DNA of 64,000 bases from Rivihabitans pingtungensis. Lineage in GTDB: Bacteria > Pseudomonadota > Gammaproteobacteria > Burkholderiales > Aquaspirillaceae. Shown here piece by piece: positions 25,119-34,368 of this stretch. The notes under the pieces were generated by a model that saw only the letters and a list, made by a program, of their open reading frames with translations, had not been told where the DNA came from and did no database searches. Both the position numbers and the translations under genes were made by a program. Position 1 is the first letter of the stretch; each line of letters begins with the position of its first letter. The stretch is taken from assembly GCF_003201855.1 (NCBI RefSeq), contig NZ_QJKI01000006.1:112497-176496 (forward strand), in the 5' to 3' direction.

Positions 25119-25436
25119 ATGGCAACCAAAATCACCATTCAACATCCTGCCACTGGCCTGACCAAGACCGGTGCTTACGGCTTCAGCTGGACGTATTTCT
25201 TCTTTGGCTGGTTTGTTCCGCTGTTTCGCGGCGAATTGGGCGTCGCGGCCCTGCATCTGCTGTTTTCCTTGTTCACTTTTGGCATCTGGCAGTTGATCAT
25301 GTCGTTCTTGTACAACAAGCAATACATGACTCGCATGCTGGAAAAAGGCTATGTCCTGAAGGACAGCAGCGACAATATGGCCAAGGCCCGTCTGGCGCTG
25401 GGTATTGCCGAACAGGCAGACCGCTTGCCCGGCTGA
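25119..25436 (+). CDS. small two-TM membrane protein, HrgC-like
   Basis: 105 residues. After ~18 polar residues comes GFSWTYFFFGWFVPLFRGEL, then a second hydrophobic stretch AALHLLFSLFTFGIWQLIMS and a charged tail (NKQYMTRMLEKGYVLKDSSD). The motif [F/Y]SW-T-x-FFFG-x-x-P-x-FRG(D/E) is that of a widespread family of short membrane proteins of unknown function that includes Helicobacter HrgC. The gene stands alone between long intergenic regions. Function unknown. Confidence 0.75.
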   Translation: MATKITIQHPATGLTKTGAYGFSWTYFFFGWFVPLFRGELGVAALHLLFSLFTFGIWQLIMSFLYNKQYMTRMLEKGYVLKDSSDNMAKARLALGIAEQADRLPG

Positions 25437-25798
25437 TTGACCCTTGTGCAGGCTCCTTGGCGGGTCTGCACGCGTAACCGTGCTGTGCAACAGCAAGGAA
25501 GCGCCAGCCAGACACGTTGGCGCTTTCGGTGACATCGCTTATTCACTTGGGGAGATAATGTTGTTTAATTATCTTTATGGTAGGGTTTTCTTACAGCAGA
25601 AATCCTGAAAAGCATAGGAAATAAATTGCAAACACAGCAGAAATAAGCCGGTCATCCATCTGGTTTCAGGGTGTTATCTGATGTAATTGAGGGGATAAGG
25701 TCTGGCCGATAGCCTGATTCACGCAAGATTCTTAACCCGCCCATGGCAATTCATGCCAATGGACTTGTTGCATCTACCCTGAACAACAGGAGTGATTC
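25437..25798. other. intergenic region upstream of the PSD-like gene
   Basis: 362 bp, AT-richer than the surroundings (especially 25555-25640), no supported gene. AACAGGAGTG immediately before ATG 25799 is a good ribosome-binding site. The AT-rich block is the likely promoter zone, but I see no unambiguous -35/-10 pair. Confidence 0.4.
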
Positions 25799-27052
25799 AT
25801 GGCTACTGCATCTGATGTTGTCATCCAGCAACTTGCCGATCAACTCAAGCAAGACGTGTTGCTGGCCATTCTGTTGCCTTTGTCGCTGAATGTGGCCAAG
25901 GCCCGTGCCGAAGTCCAGCTGGATCCGGCGCTATATGCCGCACTGAGCTGGCCGACCAACAACGACAGCTATCTGGCGTATCTGACGGCGTTTGCTCAGT
26001 TGGTGCCGCAGGAAAACACCGACCCCAGCGTCACCGCCTGGAACAGTCCGGAAACCGGCTACAGCCAGGAAGTGTATGACCGGCTATGCCAGTTTTACTG
26101 GCTGATCGACCAGGGCCCCAGCCATGATGGCCAGCAATACACCCTGCAAAGCTATGTGTCTCCCAATAATGGATTTTCCTTTGGTCAGTGGTTGGTCGCC
26201 TTTGCCGATGCCTGGGGCAGTTTCCTGGACACCCCGGCTTCGCTTACCCCGGAAAGCCTGCAATCGTTCAAGGCCGATCCGCCTTACCATGTGTCGGATT
26301 CCTCGTATTACGAAAGCAGCTGGACCACGTTTAACCAGTTTTTCTATCGCGAGCTGAATTTTGGCGTGCGCCCGGTGGCCAACCCGGAGCTGAACACCAC
26401 ATTCAGCGCCCCGGCCGATTGCACTTTCAAAGAAGTTTTCCCGATCGACAGCGCCGGTAATGTGATCGACAGCGACGGCAACGCCACGCGCGTGCGCCTG
26501 AAGCTCACTCACACCATCGGCACGGTGGATGAACTGCTGGATGGCGACGCCAGCGCGTCCAGCTTTTACGGCGGGACCTTTGTGCATTACTTCCTCAGCC
26601 CGTTTGATTACCACCGCTTTCACACCCCGGTGTCTGGCGCGGTGCTGACCAGCAAGGCGGTGCAAGGGCTGGTGTATCTGGACGTGCAGCTGAGCGGCGA
26701 TCAGTTTGACGCGCCGGATTCGGCGGAGGATGGTTATGAATTCAAGCAGGCGCGCGGTGTGCTGGTCATCGACACCAACGCCGCCGCCGATCCGGCGCAG
26801 CGCATCGGCAAGGTGGCGGTGATTCCGGTGGGCATGTGCCAGGTGTCGTCGGTGCATATGTACGACACCCTGGTGGGCCAGACGGTGGCCAAGGGCGCCG
26901 AGTTTGGTTACTTTGGTTTTGGCGGGTCGGACATCATCATGCTGTTTGAGCCCAACGCCAATCTGGAGCTGCTGGGTTACGATGTGCACAAGAATGCGAT
27001 TCACTTCCTGTATGGTCAGGTGGCCGGCTACTGGAACCGGCAGCCCGGCTAA
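25799..27052 (+). CDS. phosphatidylserine decarboxylase-family pyruvoyl enzyme with N-terminal extension
   Basis: 417 residues, strong RBS. The C-terminal two thirds match the PSD family: APADC (position of the catalytic Asp), FLSPFDYHRFHTPVSGAVL with the catalytic His, and near the C-terminus FGFGGSDIIMLFEPN, where Gly-Ser is the self-cleavage site that forms the pyruvoyl group (classically LGST). The first ~170 residues are an extension not found in the housekeeping enzyme, and no membrane anchor is evident. Stand-alone PSD-like proteins of this size may decarboxylate phosphatidylserine or other amino acid substrates; the substrate here is not known. Its TAA coincides with a degenerate palindromic element. 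Confidence 0.82.
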   Translation: MATASDVVIQQLADQLKQDVLLAILLPLSLNVAKARAEVQLDPALYAALSWPTNNDSYLAYLTAFAQLVPQENTDPSVTAWNSPETGYSQEVYDRLCQFYWLIDQGPSHDGQQYTLQSYVSPNNGFSFGQWLVAFADAWGSFLDTPASLTPESLQSFKADPPYHVSDSSYYESSWTTFNQFFYRELNFGVRPVANPELNTTFSAPADCTFKEVFPIDSAGNVIDSDGNATRVRLKLTHTIGTVDELLDGDASASSFYGGTFVHYFLSPFDYHRFHTPVSGAVLTSKAVQGLVYLDVQLSGDQFDAPDSAEDGYEFKQARGVLVIDTNAAADPAQRIGKVAVIPVGMCQVSSVHMYDTLVGQTVAKGAEFGYFGFGGSDIIMLFEPNANLELLGYDVHKNAIHFLYGQVAGYWNRQPG

Positions 27053-27142
27053 GAACGGCGAACAACCCTCTCCTGGCGTGGTGGCGCGGCCTTTTTCTTG
27101 CGCGCCTAACCGATTGCCGCACTGAATTTTGTGAGCTTCGCC
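27050..27142. repeat. degenerate palindromic element, copy C
   Basis: TAAGAACGGCGAACAACCC, CTCCTGGCG and the right part GCGCCTAACC...CTGAATTTTGTGAGCTTCGCC align with the left arm, inner arm and right arm of the better copies, with a shortened middle. The TAA is the stop codon of the PSD-like gene. Confidence 0.6.
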
Positions 27143-27570
27143 AAGTACCGTTAACGATCTGGCCGGGTGGCCCAGCCGCCTGGCCGGTCTTGCCAGCGAA
27201 AAAGCGCGAAACATATTCTCGTCTGGATTGGAACAACCCGATGGATAAGTCAACTGGCCTGATGGCGTGGTAAAAAACGCAACGGCCGGTGGGCTTTCCA
27301 TTCCCGTCGATCCTGCTCCTCTTTTCCCGTTTCCAGACGCCCAGCAAATGCCCCGGCGATGACGAAACTGCTTGCGACCACACGTTGTACAGCAGCGCGA
27401 CGCCTTACATTGCGTTCATGTTTCTTGAGCAAGGGAGGCCGTGTGACACAACGGGCGTCAAACCGGAGGCTGTCAGCCTTGCCGAGGCCAGCATCCCCCC
27501 GCACAATATCGACCAGACGCCGCACCGTGTGTGGTGCGTGATGGTATAGACTCCCGAAAGAATCCCCTGC
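27143..27570. other. intergenic region upstream of the MBL hydrolase gene
   Basis: 428 bp. Short open frames exist on both strands, but none has an RBS plus recognisable protein features. CCCGAAAGAATCC lies just before ATG 27571. Nothing further supported. Confidence 0.4.
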
Positions 27571-28332
27571 ATGAAACTCACCGTCCTGGGCTGCGATGGC
27601 GGCATCGGCGGCGCCCGGCATACCACCTGCCTGAAGCTGGGCGCGCACGCGCTGATTGACGCCGGCACCGGCCTGAGCTCGCTGTCGCTGGCAGAAATGG
27701 CGGCGATTGACCATGTGTTTCTTAGTCACGCCCATCTGGATCATGTGGCCTTGCTGCCGCTGCTGGTGGATTCGGTGGGGGCGGCACGCACGCGCCCACT
27801 GGAGGTGCATGGGTTGCCCGCCACGCTGGACAGCCTGCGCCAGCACATCTTCAACTGGCAGATCTGGCCGGATTTCAGCCAACTGCCCAGCGCAGAAGCG
27901 CCATGGTTGCAGTGGCGGCCGCTGGCCGTGGGCGAGCGCTTTGCCATGGATGACGGCTATTTGACCGCACTCCCGGCACATCACACCGTGCCCGCTGTGG
28001 CCTATCGGCTGGAAGGCCCCACCGGCAGTCTGGTGTTCAGCGGCGACACCAGCAGCGACGAGGCGTTCTGGCAGGCCGTGCTGGCCAGCCCGGATTTGCG
28101 CCACCTGCTGATTGAATGCGCGTTTCCTGATGAAGAGTCCCGGCTGGCTGGCCAGGCCCGCCATTACAGCCCCAGCCGGCTGGCGGCCGATCTGGCGCAA
28201 CTGCCAGCACAGGTGCAAGTGTGGATCAGCCACCTCAAACCCACCGACGCCGAGCGCACGCTGGCGCAAATTGCCGCGCTGGCGCCGTGCGAAGTGCAGG
28301 CGCTGGCGGCTGGGGTGGTGCTGACAGTGTAA
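27571..28332 (+). CDS. MBL-fold hydrolase, class II cyclic-nucleotide phosphodiesterase-like
   Basis: 253 residues. Metallo-beta-lactamase fold: N-terminal MKLTVLGCDGGIGGARHTTC, dimetal motif SHAHLDHVALLPLL (HxHxDH, about residues 52-57), later AHHTVPAVAYRL (metal His), GSLVFSGDTSSDEAFW (bridging Asp) and a C-terminal ISHLKPTD with the last His. The N-terminus, the His pattern and the ISHLKP end match bacterial and yeast-type class II 3',5'-cyclic nucleotide phosphodiesterases, so a cAMP phosphodiesterase activity is possible but unproven. Its TAA is the left end of palindromic copy D. Confidence 0.8.
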   Translation: MKLTVLGCDGGIGGARHTTCLKLGAHALIDAGTGLSSLSLAEMAAIDHVFLSHAHLDHVALLPLLVDSVGAARTRPLEVHGLPATLDSLRQHIFNWQIWPDFSQLPSAEAPWLQWRPLAVGERFAMDDGYLTALPAHHTVPAVAYRLEGPTGSLVFSGDTSSDEAFWQAVLASPDLRHLLIECAFPDEESRLAGQARHYSPSRLAADLAQLPAQVQVWISHLKPTDAERTLAQIAALAPCEVQALAAGVVLTV

Positions 28333-28434
28333 CGCCGCTTATAAAACTTCTTGGCGTTGTGGTTATCTGTACCGTCGGCGGCTGCCTACCTTGCCAGGGA
28401 CAGTGCGCTCGCTGAATTTTGTGGGCGACGCTCA
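28330..28434. repeat. palindromic element, copy D, filling a convergent gene gap
   Basis: Starts at the TAA of the MBL gene (left arm TAACGCCGCTTATAAAAC) and ends at the complement of the TGA of the histidine kinase gene (right arm GAATTTTGTGGGCGACGCTCA). The whole space between two convergent genes is this element. It is more diverged than copies B, E and F. Confidence 0.75.
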
Positions 28435-29766
28435 GCGTCGGGGCAGCGTCAGCGTGGCGCACAGGCCGCCGTCGGCGGCGTTTTCCAGCGTCAATTGCCC
28501 ACCCAACTGGTGGGCGAGATGGCGGGCGATGGTCAGCCCCAGGCCGCTGCCGCCCGAGCTGCGGTTGCGTGAGCTTTCCAGTCGATAGAAGGGCTCGAAT
28601 ACCTGTTCCAGTTGCTCCGGCGCAATGCCGGGGCCGTGGTCGCGCACGCGCAGGCTGAGGCTGTCGGCACGGTCGACAATATCCAGCTCGACGTCGCCCT
28701 GGCCATAGCGATAGGCGTTATCCAGCAGATTATCGACAATGCGGCGCAGCGCTGCGGGCGCGGTGGCCAGCGGCCGTTCCGCCGCGCCGTGGCGCAGCGG
28801 GTGCTGGCCCAGCTCGGCGCGGTCGGCCTGCCAGGCATCCAGCAGGCTGTTCACATCGCACAATTCCAGGCTGACGCCGGACAATTCATCGCGCAGATAA
28901 GCCAGGGTTTCTTGCACCAGCGCCTGCATTTCGTCCAGGTCGCGGACAAATTTTTCGCGCATGGCATCGTCGTCGAGCATTTCTGCGCGCAGCTTCAGCC
29001 GGGTGATCGGGGTTTTCAGGTCGTGGCTCATCGCCGCCAACAGCTTGATGCGCGTATCCAGGTGTTCCAGCAGATGTGACTGCATGCCATTGAATGCCTG
29101 GGCAACCCGCTCGACTTCCTGTGGGCCGCGCAAGTCCAGCGGCGGCCGGCGCAAGTCGCGGCCCAGCGCGTCAGCGGCATCGGCCAGCTTGGCCAGCGGG
29201 CGGGTCATGCTGCGCGCGGCCACCAGCGCCACCAGCAGCACGGCAGCCAGGGTGGCGACCAACTGTCCTACAAAAGGAGGCGGTGGTGGCATGTGGCCAC
29301 CTGGCGTCAGACGCACTTTGGCCACCATCCAACTGCCATCGGCCAGATGCAGCCAGGCTTGCAGGCGTCGGCCGCCGTGCTCGTCATCGTCGTGGTGGGA
29401 ACGGCCAAAGCTCAGCCGCACCTCCCGGCGCAGGTCGGCGTCACGCAGGGCCTGTTCCAGCCAAATGCCCGGCGGCGGCAAAACGCGTAATGGCTCGGGT
29501 GGGGCATCTTCGTGCGCCAGGCGAATGCCCAGGCCAGGCAAGGACACCAGCGGCGCCAGCCGTTCGCGCTCGGCCGGGCTGAGGGTGTCAAACCAGTTGG
29601 CCAGCTCCACCAGCCGGTGGGCGTTGAATTCGGCGCGGTTGCGCAGGTATTGCTCGCCTCGGTCGCGGTGCATCAGCCAGGTGCTGACCGCCAGCGCCAC
29701 TGCCACCGCCGCCACCAATAGCCAGGCCAGCCGGGCAAACAGCGAGCGTGGGCGCAACAGCCTCAT
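28432..29766 (-). CDS. sensor histidine kinase, RstB/CpxA-like
   Basis: 444 residues: TM1 (about 10-30), periplasmic sensor (about 35-160) with a metal-binding-like cluster SHHDDDEHGG, TM2 (about 165-190), HAMP, dimerisation box MSHDLKTPITRLKLRAEML with the phospho-accepting His, N box NLLDNAYRYG, G1 DHGPGIAPEQ, F box and G2 GGSGLGLTIA. Translated with the upstream response regulator (4 bp overlap). The pair is divergent from a Spy/CpxP-family periplasmic chaperone gene, so an envelope-stress or metal-responsive system is likely. The stop TGA lies exactly at a repeat element end. Confidence 0.9.
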   Translation of the reverse strand: MRLLRPRSLFARLAWLLVAAVAVALAVSTWLMHRDRGEQYLRNRAEFNAHRLVELANWFDTLSPAERERLAPLVSLPGLGIRLAHEDAPPEPLRVLPPPGIWLEQALRDADLRREVRLSFGRSHHDDDEHGGRRLQAWLHLADGSWMVAKVRLTPGGHMPPPPPFVGQLVATLAAVLLVALVAARSMTRPLAKLADAADALGRDLRRPPLDLRGPQEVERVAQAFNGMQSHLLEHLDTRIKLLAAMSHDLKTPITRLKLRAEMLDDDAMREKFVRDLDEMQALVQETLAYLRDELSGVSLELCDVNSLLDAWQADRAELGQHPLRHGAAERPLATAPAALRRIVDNLLDNAYRYGQGDVELDIVDRADSLSLRVRDHGPGIAPEQLEQVFEPFYRLESSRNRSSGGSGLGLTIARHLAHQLGGQLTLENAADGGLCATLTLPRR

Positions 29767-30494
29767 GCCGTGTCTCCGGCCAGGCTGACCGGCGCAGTAA
29801 ATACATAACCTTCGCCGCGCACGGTTTTGATCAGCCGCGCTTCGCGGGCGTCGTCGCCCAGGCGTTGGCGCAGGCGGCTGACTTGCACGTCGATGCTGCG
29901 GTCAAAAGGCTCGGTGTCGCGGCCGTGCAGCAAATCCATCAACTGGTCGCGGTTGAGCACGCGATGCGGGCGTTCGACAAAGATTTTCAGCAGGCGAAAT
30001 TCGGCGCCAGACAATTCCACCGCCACGCCGGCCGGGTCGGTCAGCGTGCGGGTGTCAAAGTTGAGCTCCCAGCCGTCAAAGCGGGCGTAGCTGTGTGACG
30101 GCGCGGACAGATTATCCGGCAGCGCGCGGGCGCGGCGCAGCACCGCCTTGATGCGCGCCAGGAGTTCGCGCGGGTTGAATGGCTTGGGCAGGTAGTCGTC
30201 GGCGCCCATTTCCAGCCCGACAATGCGATCCAGGTCGTCGCCGCGTGCGGTGAGCATCAAAATCGGCAGATTGGAGCGCGCGCGCAGTTCGCGGCACAGG
30301 GTCAGGCCGTCTTCGCCGGGCAGCATCACGTCCAGAATCACCAGATCAAACGCATGCGCGGCCAGCGCTTCGCGCATGGCGCGGCCGTCGGCCACCGCCG
30401 TGGCGCGAAAGCCGTTGCGGGTGAGGTAGTCGGTGAGCAGTTCGCGGATATCGCGGTCGTCATCGACGACCAGCAAGTGATCGAGTGTGTCCAT
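29763..30494 (-). CDS. OmpR-family response regulator
   Basis: 243 residues. Receiver domain (about 5-120): acidic pair VVDDDRDIREL, phospho-acceptor Asp in LVILDVMLPGEDG, switch Thr in ILMLTARGDD and Lys in DDYLPKPF. C-terminal winged helix of the OmpR/PhoB type (about 145-235) with VELSGAEFRLLKIF and IKTVRGEGYVF. It overlaps the histidine kinase gene by 4 bp (ATGA). Its likely target is the divergent Spy-like gene. The 189 bp shared region contains two GTTACAT sequences (near 30574 and 30610), which are candidate direct-repeat binding sites. Confidence 0.92.
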   Translation of the reverse strand: MDTLDHLLVVDDDRDIRELLTDYLTRNGFRATAVADGRAMREALAAHAFDLVILDVMLPGEDGLTLCRELRARSNLPILMLTARGDDLDRIVGLEMGADDYLPKPFNPRELLARIKAVLRRARALPDNLSAPSHSYARFDGWELNFDTRTLTDPAGVAVELSGAEFRLLKIFVERPHRVLNRDQLMDLLHGRDTEPFDRSIDVQVSRLRQRLGDDAREARLIKTVRGEGYVFTAPVSLAGDTA

Positions 30495-30683
30495 GGCTGA
30501 ATTATCCTGCCTTGCGGGCGGCGGCGGGCAAGTTTCGGGTAACGGCAGTTAACCGCGTCGGCTTTGGCAACAGTACGTTACATTTTGGCCGCTGGCGGAC
30601 ATGCCCAGGTTACATCGACGCGGTTAAATGCTTGCATCACGACAGCGGTCGTGCCCTGTCATCATTGTTGAGGAGGAAGCATC

Positions 30684-31151
30684 ATGTTGCACATCTCGTT
30701 GCGTCGCGGTTTGCTGGCTTTGGGCGTGGCCGTGGGTCTGGCGTCGGCAGGCGCTTGGGCCATGCCGTTTGGCGGTGGCGATTGCGGCCCGCGCGGCCAT
30801 CATATGATGGGCCGGATGATGGACCCGGCCAAGGTGGACGCCCGGCTGGACAAGCTCAAGACTGATCTCAAGCTGACTTCCGCCCAGCAAGGCGCCTGGC
30901 AGCGTTACGCCGGTTTTGTGCGCGAGCAGGCCAAGCAGCATCGCGAGCAGTTCGACAAAATGCGCGAGCAAACCCCGCCGGCCCATGCGCCGGAGCGACT
31001 GGAGCGCATGAGCGAGCATATGCAGTTGCGCATGAAGTCGCTGGAGGCAATGAAAGAAGAAACCCGCCGTTTTTATGATGGCCTGAGCGAATCGCAAAAA
31101 GCGACTTTCGACCAAGCCATGCCGCAGCCTCGTCAGGGCAAGCGCGGCTGA
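30684..31151 (+). CDS. Spy/CpxP-family periplasmic chaperone-like protein (LTXXQ)
   Basis: 155 residues with a Sec signal peptide (cleavage after GAWA, about residue 26), preceded by GAGGAGGAAG as RBS. The mature N-terminus is rich in His and Met (GPRGHHMMGRMMD), followed by LKLTSAQQGAWQRY and a second helix-turn ending LSESQKATFDQ; these are the LTxxQ motifs of Spy, CpxP and metal-resistance homologues. Long amphipathic helices form the rest. It is divergent from the two-component system, like cpxP from cpxRA. Probable role: envelope chaperone or metal-stress buffer. Confidence 0.85.
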   Translation: MLHISLRRGLLALGVAVGLASAGAWAMPFGGGDCGPRGHHMMGRMMDPAKVDARLDKLKTDLKLTSAQQGAWQRYAGFVREQAKQHREQFDKMREQTPPAHAPERLERMSEHMQLRMKSLEAMKEETRRFYDGLSESQKATFDQAMPQPRQGKRG

Positions 31152-31227
31152 TCGTCTCTTGGCGGGCGGCATGCGCCGCCTGCCTGGGGTTCAAGCTTCA
31201 CGGGTGTGAAGTTTCAAGGGTGTATTG

Positions 31228-31259
31228 ACCGCCGGGAGGGTTCTTCCGGCGGTTTTTTT
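31228..31259 (+). terminator. Rho-independent terminator after the Spy-like gene
   Basis: ACCGCCGG / CCGGCGGT stem with a loop of about 10 bases, followed by a run of seven T residues. Confidence 0.85.
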
Positions 31260-31269
31260 GCGTCAGGGC

Positions 31270-31902
<633 letters not shown>

Positions 31903-32027
31903 TCAGGGCGCTTGAGCGCGCAGGGGCGCGACGCGAATGCCGCTATTGTAACCGCAGCGCGCGCGGCGCTTGTGTGCGCCGCTGTCGGCCCGGACAATGC
32001 GGGTTTGCCCACGCCCAGCCCTTTGCC

Positions 32028-33269
32028 ATGCTGTTTGCCGCCCGAGTGTCCCGTTTGTTGCCGCCCGCCCTGGCCCGCCTGCTGGGCTTTGCCGGTTTTG
32101 TGGTGCGCCGCGCGCTGCGCGAAGAGCGCTGCGTGCAGGTGGCCGCCAGCCTGGCGTTCACCAGCTTGCTGTCGCTGGTGCCGCTGGTGACGCTGGCGCT
32201 GATTGTGCTGTCGGCGTTTCCGGTGTTTGCCGATTACAGCGCGCGCATCAAGCTGTTTTTGCTGAGCAATCTGGTGCCGGATTTTGCCGGCAAGATTATT
32301 TCGGTGTATATGCGCCAGTTTGCCGACAACGCCGGCCGGCTGACCGCCGTGGGCCTGGCGCTGTTGGCCGCTACCGCGCTGTCGCTGATGTTGACCATCG
32401 AGCGCACCTTTAACGCCATCTGGCGGGTGCATGCGCCGCGTCCGTTTGTGCGGCAGATGTTGATTTACTGGGCGATGCTCACCGTCGGCCCCTTGCTGCT
32501 GGGCGGCGGCTTGTCGGCGCTGGGTCGCCTGATGCAGGCCAGCGCGCTGGAGCGCCAGGCGCCGGCCTTGGCCGACGCGCTGCAATGGCTGGCCTCGCTG
32601 GGGCTGACCACGCTGGTGCTGATGGCGCTGTACGCGCTTACCCCCAACCGCCATGTGCCGCGCAAGCACGCCTTGATTGGCGCCACGGTGGCGGCGTTGT
32701 TGCTGACGCTGACGCAAAGCGGCTTTGGTGTGTATGTGGGCCTGGCGCGCGGCAATCCGCTGGTGTTTGGCGCGGTGTCGGCGTTTCCGATTTTATTGTT
32801 GTGGCTGCAATTGATCTGGCTGGTGGTGTTGTCCGGCGCGGTGCTGACTGCTGCCCTGCCCTACTGGGCGGACGAGGCCTGGCGTGACGCCAGCGGCGTC
32901 AGCCGGCGCTGGCTGCATGTGCTGGACACCCTGCTGTGCCTGAGCGCGGCGCAGGAACGCGGCCGGGCCTTGACCTTGGGCCGGCTGCGCGACGATGTGC
33001 ACACCGGCTACGACGAGCTGGGCCAGATTCTCGACACCCTGGCGCGCGCGGGCTTGGTCAGCCGCACCCGCGACGATGGCTGGCTGCTGACCGGCCGGCC
33101 CGAGCACATCACCCTGCGCCAGCTGCATCAGCTGTTTGTCTTGCCGCCGCTGCCCGAGCGGCTGCGCTCGCCCACTGCGCAGGCGCTGCGCGCCACCTTG
33201 GCGCCGGGCGAAGCGGCGCTGGACATTAGTCTGGCTGAGTTTGCCCGCCGCTGTGCGGTGGCTGGTTAA
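32028..33269 (+). CDS. YihY/BrkB (UPF0761) family inner-membrane protein
   Basis: 413 residues from ATG 32028 (MLFAARVSRLLPPALARL); the upstream open frame to 31863 crosses the wrbA promoter and lacks family sequence. About six hydrophobic segments occupy residues ~35-285, with family-type ASLAFTSLLSLVPLVTLAL, ALSLMLTIERTFNAIWRV and GFGVYVGLARGNPLVFGAVS. The last ~120 residues form a cytoplasmic winged-helix-like domain typical of the longer YihY form. Function not established; the family was once misannotated as ribonuclease BN. The TAA stop is the left end of palindromic copy E. Confidence 0.88.
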   Translation: MLFAARVSRLLPPALARLLGFAGFVVRRALREERCVQVAASLAFTSLLSLVPLVTLALIVLSAFPVFADYSARIKLFLLSNLVPDFAGKIISVYMRQFADNAGRLTAVGLALLAATALSLMLTIERTFNAIWRVHAPRPFVRQMLIYWAMLTVGPLLLGGGLSALGRLMQASALERQAPALADALQWLASLGLTTLVLMALYALTPNRHVPRKHALIGATVAALLLTLTQSGFGVYVGLARGNPLVFGAVSAFPILLLWLQLIWLVVLSGAVLTAALPYWADEAWRDASGVSRRWLHVLDTLLCLSAAQERGRALTLGRLRDDVHTGYDELGQILDTLARAGLVSRTRDDGWLLTGRPEHITLRQLHQLFVLPPLPERLRSPTAQALRATLAPGEAALDISLAEFARRCAVAG

Positions 33270-33383
33270 GCGCCGCTCACACAACCCCCTGGCGTTGTTG
33301 TGTGACCTTGCCGTACGACTTGTACTGTCTGCGGTCACACGCCTAGCCAGGACCGCTTCGCTGGGTTTTGTGAGCGACGCTAA
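33267..33383. repeat. ~117 bp palindromic element, copy E
   Basis: Left arm TAAGCGCCGCTCACACAACC, right arm GGGTTTTGTGAGCGACGCTAA, inner arms CCTGGCGTTGTTGTGTGACC and GGTCACACGCCTAGCCAGG, core CTTGCCGTACGACTTGTACTGTCTGC (split here only for description). It begins at the yihY stop and extends under the 3' end of the K+ channel gene on the other strand. Confidence 0.88.
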
Positions 33384-34230
33384 GCGCGGGCGCCGCTGAT
33401 AACAAGGCCGCGCCACAGGCCCGGCAAAACCGTGCATCGTCCTGATGGCCTTCCAGCAGGCAGTGTGGGCAGGTCACTGGCCGGGTGGGCGCGCGCGGGC
33501 GCTCGCCGCGAATCAGTTCGGAGCTGACAATCCCGGTGGGCACCGCAATGATGGCGTAGCCGGAAATCATCGCCAGTGAGGCGACCAACTGGCCCAGCGG
33601 GGTTTTCGGGGCAATGTCGCCGTAGCCTACCGTGGTGATGGTGACAATCGCCCAGTACATCGACTTGGGAATGCTGGTAAAGCCATTGGCCGGGCCTTCC
33701 ACCACGTACAGCGTGCTGCCCATCATCACCACCAGTACGCACACCGCCGTCAGAAATACGGTGATTTTCTGCCGGCTCTGGCGCAGAGCGGTGAGGATGA
33801 TCTGTGTCTCGGCGATATAGCGTCCCAGTTTGAAAATCCGAAAAATCCGCAACAAGCGCAAGGCGCGGATGGTGAGCAGATAAGCCAGCTCGGGAAACAG
33901 TAGCATCAATAGTGTGGGGAGTATCGACAGCAAATCAATCACCCCAAACAGGCTGCGCGCATACGCCCACGGCCGTGGTGCACTGAGCAGCCGCGCCAGG
34001 TATTCCGCGCTGAACAGCACAGTGACCACCCATTCCGCCACCCATAACTCCTGGTGAAAGCGGGTATGGATATCCTGCACGCTATCCAGCATCACCAGCG
34101 CCACGCTCACCAGAATGCAAACAATCAATCCCACATCAAACGCCTTGCCGGCCGGGGTGTCGGCTTCAAAAATGATCTGATACAGACGATTGCGCCAGGC
34201 GGCGCGGGCGGGCGGCAAGGGGATCGACAT
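33343..34230 (-). CDS. voltage-gated-type K+ channel (6-TM) with zinc-ribbon tail
   Basis: 295 residues from ATG 34230 (an ATG at 34260 would add 10). Segments: S1 (~28-48), S2 (~66-86), S3 (~95-112), arginine-rich S4 RALRLLRIFRIFKLGR, S5 (~150-170), pore with selectivity filter TITTVGYGDIAP, and S6 (~220-240). The cytoplasmic tail has CPHC and CRAC pairs like a small zinc ribbon. The last 14 residues (ALSVAHKTQRSGPG) and the TAG stop are encoded by the right arm of palindromic copy E, so the native C-terminus was probably shorter. Confidence 0.9.
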   Translation of the reverse strand: MSIPLPPARAAWRNRLYQIIFEADTPAGKAFDVGLIVCILVSVALVMLDSVQDIHTRFHQELWVAEWVVTVLFSAEYLARLLSAPRPWAYARSLFGVIDLLSILPTLLMLLFPELAYLLTIRALRLLRIFRIFKLGRYIAETQIILTALRQSRQKITVFLTAVCVLVVMMGSTLYVVEGPANGFTSIPKSMYWAIVTITTVGYGDIAPKTPLGQLVASLAMISGYAIIAVPTGIVSSELIRGERPRAPTRPVTCPHCLLEGHQDDARFCRACGAALLSAAPALSVAHKTQRSGPG

Positions 34231-34368
34231 GGGGCGCTCGTTCAGTACGGGAAGAGGCATTGTGGCATGGCGGCGGTATATGTGGCGGTTTGCGTCGATG
34301 GCATGGCGGCTGACAGAAAAATCATTTATAACAATAAATAATTTTATGCTCTCCCCGGGGTGACTTCC

